Source: JADFSZ01 sp022560555 [NCBI: PVC group bacterium]
Lineage (GTDB): Bacteria > GCA-001730085 > JADFSZ01
Assembly (NCBI GenBank): GCA_022560555.1
Contig: JADFSZ010000001.1
Coordinates: 1-36,005 of the forward strand
Direction of reading: 5' to 3'
Length of the DNA: 36,005 nt
Part shown: positions 34,481 through 36,005 of the stretch, piece by piece
How positions within the stretch are numbered: the stretch's first letter is position 1
Layout: each line of letters opens with the position of its first letter
Translations under genes and position numbers: made by a program
Notes under the pieces: generated by a model
The model's input: the letters and a program-made list of their open reading frames with translations, nothing else
Told to the model about the DNA's origin: nothing
Database searches by the model: none

Positions 34481-34936
34481 TTATTTGTATTTTGATTTAA
34501 CATGATCACGGTATCTTTCAATGACATAATCGATATCACTTTTCGTGGTCAATACCAGCTTTACTTTTAGGCCCCGGGCTTCGGCCTCGGCCTTTTGAAG
34601 CACGTCAAGATCCAAGGGATTTGTGAGAGCCATGGTCACAGACACATCGTCTTCAGACACCGGGACACAATGAAAATCCATCACCAACGAAGGACTGTAT
34701 TTCCCCAAAAGCTTCCAGTCCACATATTTATATTTTAACTCAACTATGGGAATAGTAAACTGCTCAGATAAAACGGCTAAAAGCTCACTCTCCTTGATCC
34801 ACCGCTTCTTGAGCAGGATCTCCCCCAGGAACTGATCCGAAATTTTCTGTTCTTTGAGTGCCAAATTTAACTGTTCCGGTTTCAGCATCCCTTTTTCAAC
34901 AAGAATTTCACCGATTTTTTTCTTTTTTCGCTCCAT
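34481..34936 (-). CDS. Standalone MshEN (GspE N-terminal-like) domain protein
   Basis: This 151-residue protein consists only of an MshEN/GspE_N domain. Both repeated motifs are visible: KIGEILVEKGMLKPEQL at about 7-23 and LGEILLKKRWIKESEL at about 37-52. The second half resembles the GspE N-terminal alpha/beta part. MshEN domains of the MshE type bind c-di-GMP. The motif here is closer to consensus than in the neighbouring GspE. It lies 15 bp before gspE and could act as a separate nucleotide sensor or decoy subunit. It is 20 bp after atpD. Confidence 0.85.
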   Translation of the reverse strand: MERKKKKIGEILVEKGMLKPEQLNLALKEQKISDQFLGEILLKKRWIKESELLAVLSEQFTIPIVELKYKYVDWKLLGKYSPSLVMDFHCVPVSEDDVSVTMALTNPLDLDVLQKAEAEARGLKVKLVLTTKSDIDYVIERYRDHVKSKYK

Positions 34937-34943
34937 CTTTAGT

Positions 34944-34971
34944 CATTTGGATTTCGTCATTTGTTATTGAT
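34944..34971 (-). repeat. 7-bp tandem repeat at the atpD end
   Basis: Units of type CATTTGG and CATTTGT lie at 7- and 14-bp steps, between and partly inside the atpD 3' end and the MshEN gene. The last few AtpD codons and stop fall in the array. The block 34942-34962 matches 6351-6371 at 19 of 21 positions. Confidence 0.6.
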
Positions 34972-36003
34972 TTGGTCCAATGCTCCGATCAGGTAAAACT
35001 TGTTTTCAGGTACCTGATCCACTCGACCGGACATAATTTTCTCGCATCCGGCCAATGTCTTATCCAAAGGCACATATTCTCCTTTTTTTCCTGTATAAGC
35101 CTCGGCAACCGAGAAAGGCTGTGTCAGGAAAAACTGAAGTTTCCGCGCGCGTTCATATGTCACGCGATCGGCCATAGACAATTCATCGACGCCTATCACA
35201 AGCACAATGCGCCTCAATTCTTCATATTTCTGAAACATACGGATCACTTCATGCGCAATATCCACATGCCGTTTTCCAATAATATCGATATCTAAATTAG
35301 CACTGGAAGACAGTAAAGGATCCACCGCAGGATAAATTCCTTGCTGCACTTTTTCACGGGATAAGACCATTACGTTATCAAGAAAACTAAAAAGAGCCAC
35401 CACCGCCGGATCCGTCAAATCATCCGCCGGCACATAAACGGCTTCAATAGACGTTATCGAGCCTCCTCCCTGGCTTGTTCGAATCCGTTCATGAAATTCA
35501 CTGGCTTCGGCCATCATCGTCGGCTGGTACCCCGTCTCGGAGGGAACGCGCCCCATGAGGGTGGATATCTCCGCTCCGGCTTGGATATAACGAAAAATAT
35601 TATCCACAAAAAGGAGGACATCTTTGTTTTTTCTTTGGATGGATTCGGCCAACGTGATCCCCGTCATCGCGACGCCGAATCGAGCTCCCGGAGGTTCGTT
35701 CATTTGCCCGAACACCATCATAGTTTTTGAAAGAACACCATGATGCTTAAGCTCAAGGTAGAGTTCGTTTCCCTCTCGAATCCGTTCTCCGATTCCGGTA
35801 AAAACACAGGACCCTTCGTGTTCTTTGACAATATGCTGAATAATTTCCAACGTTAAAACACTCTTTCCCATGCCCGCTCCCCCCAAAATCCCTGTTTTGG
35901 ATCCCTTCACAAGAGGAAAAAGCAAATCAATGACTTTCAATCCGGTTTCCAAAACCTCAAACGATTTCTCCTTTTTCTCACTTGTGTTAATGAGGCTGCC
36001 CAT
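34957..36003 (-). CDS. atpD: F1-type ATPase beta subunit, N-ATPase-like (5' truncated)
   Basis: The C-terminal 348 residues of an F1 beta subunit are present, and the true start lies beyond the window. The catalytic parts are intact: P-loop GGAGMGKS (usual GGAGVGKT), GERIREGNELY with the catalytic Glu, MNEPPGARFGV, DNIFRYIQAG, and VPADDLTDPAVV. GERIREG and DPLLSSS resemble the alternate (N-ATPase) group more than the housekeeping F1 enzyme, but this was not tested by a tree. DELSEED is replaced by DELSMAD. No epsilon subunit follows. The next gene, 20 bp away, is the MshEN protein. A flagellar or type III ATPase is unlikely given the beta-specific motifs. Confidence 0.9.
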   Translation of the reverse strand: MGSLINTSEKKEKSFEVLETGLKVIDLLFPLVKGSKTGILGGAGMGKSVLTLEIIQHIVKEHEGSCVFTGIGERIREGNELYLELKHHGVLSKTMMVFGQMNEPPGARFGVAMTGITLAESIQRKNKDVLLFVDNIFRYIQAGAEISTLMGRVPSETGYQPTMMAEASEFHERIRTSQGGGSITSIEAVYVPADDLTDPAVVALFSFLDNVMVLSREKVQQGIYPAVDPLLSSSANLDIDIIGKRHVDIAHEVIRMFQKYEELRRIVLVIGVDELSMADRVTYERARKLQFFLTQPFSVAEAYTGKKGEYVPLDKTLAGCEKIMSGRVDQVPENKFYLIGALDQINNK

Positions 36004-36005
36004 AT

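Noticed and set aside
34957-36003. Flagellar or type III secretion ATPase related to the export machine
   Set aside because: The motifs (MNEPPGAR, VPADDLTDP, DNIFRYIQAG) are F1 beta-specific.

Overview
The window looks like chromosomal DNA of an uncultured diderm bacterium. It carries an inner-membrane type II secretion/type IV pilus-like operon with N-methylated pseudopilins, several signal-peptide and lipobox proteins, a classical o-succinylbenzoate-route menaquinone cluster, and an F1-type ATPase beta subunit with alternate (N-ATPase-like) motifs. The gene mix and gene style would fit Omnitrophota or a neighbouring phylum. That placement is a guess from gene content and was not tested. No phage, transposase, insertion sequence or CRISPR array was seen.

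Layout. 1-3254 (+): a probable terminator, tRNA-Ala(GGC), and a membrane-quality-control cassette (long NfeD protease, short NfeD, FloA flotillin). 3255-4279: two intergenic stretches flanking an orphan lipoprotein gene (-). 4280-7054 (+): DUF423, DUF4202, malate dehydrogenase and a YgfZ-like protein. 7062-9543: a metallo-beta-lactamase-fold hydrolase (-) divergent from a thioredoxin-like/FIST pair (+), with two good back-to-back promoters. 9656-14097 (+): an A-type Fe-S carrier, then three Fe-S enzymes for thiamine (ThiC), biotin (BioB) and queuosine (QueG). 14248-19900 (+): trxB followed by menG-menF-menD-menH, mostly with overlapping start and stop codons. 19880-23932 (-): cold-shock protein, exported class-I amidotransferase-like protein, GGCT-like protein, MsrB, PilZ protein and a GT-C-like membrane protein. 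24123-36003 (-): AtpD, a standalone MshEN protein, GspE fused to PilZ, GspF, a secreted HExxH protein, pseudopilins G, I, J and K, a PilM-PilN/GspL protein, a GspM/PilO protein, a small secreted orphan and a methyltransferase.

Two themes stand out. First, c-di-GMP-type modules cluster around the secretion machine: a standalone MshEN protein, a GspE with an MshEN-like N-terminus and a C-terminal PilZ domain, and a separate PilZ gene nearby. Second, many short gene gaps contain degenerate tandem repeats with an exact 7-bp period (2167-2226, 6339-6373, 11975-12044, 22706-22747, 30016-30043, 31026-31067, 34944-34971). They differ in sequence but share the period and lie next to start codons. In gspG the array is translated inside the prepilin leader, and in atpD it encodes the last residues. 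Two of the arrays share a 21-bp block with 19 identities although they lie 28 kb apart.

Not present here: the secretin GspD, GspC, prepilin peptidase, the ATP synthase epsilon subunit, and menA, menB, menC and menE. The atpD gene is cut at its 5' end by the window edge.
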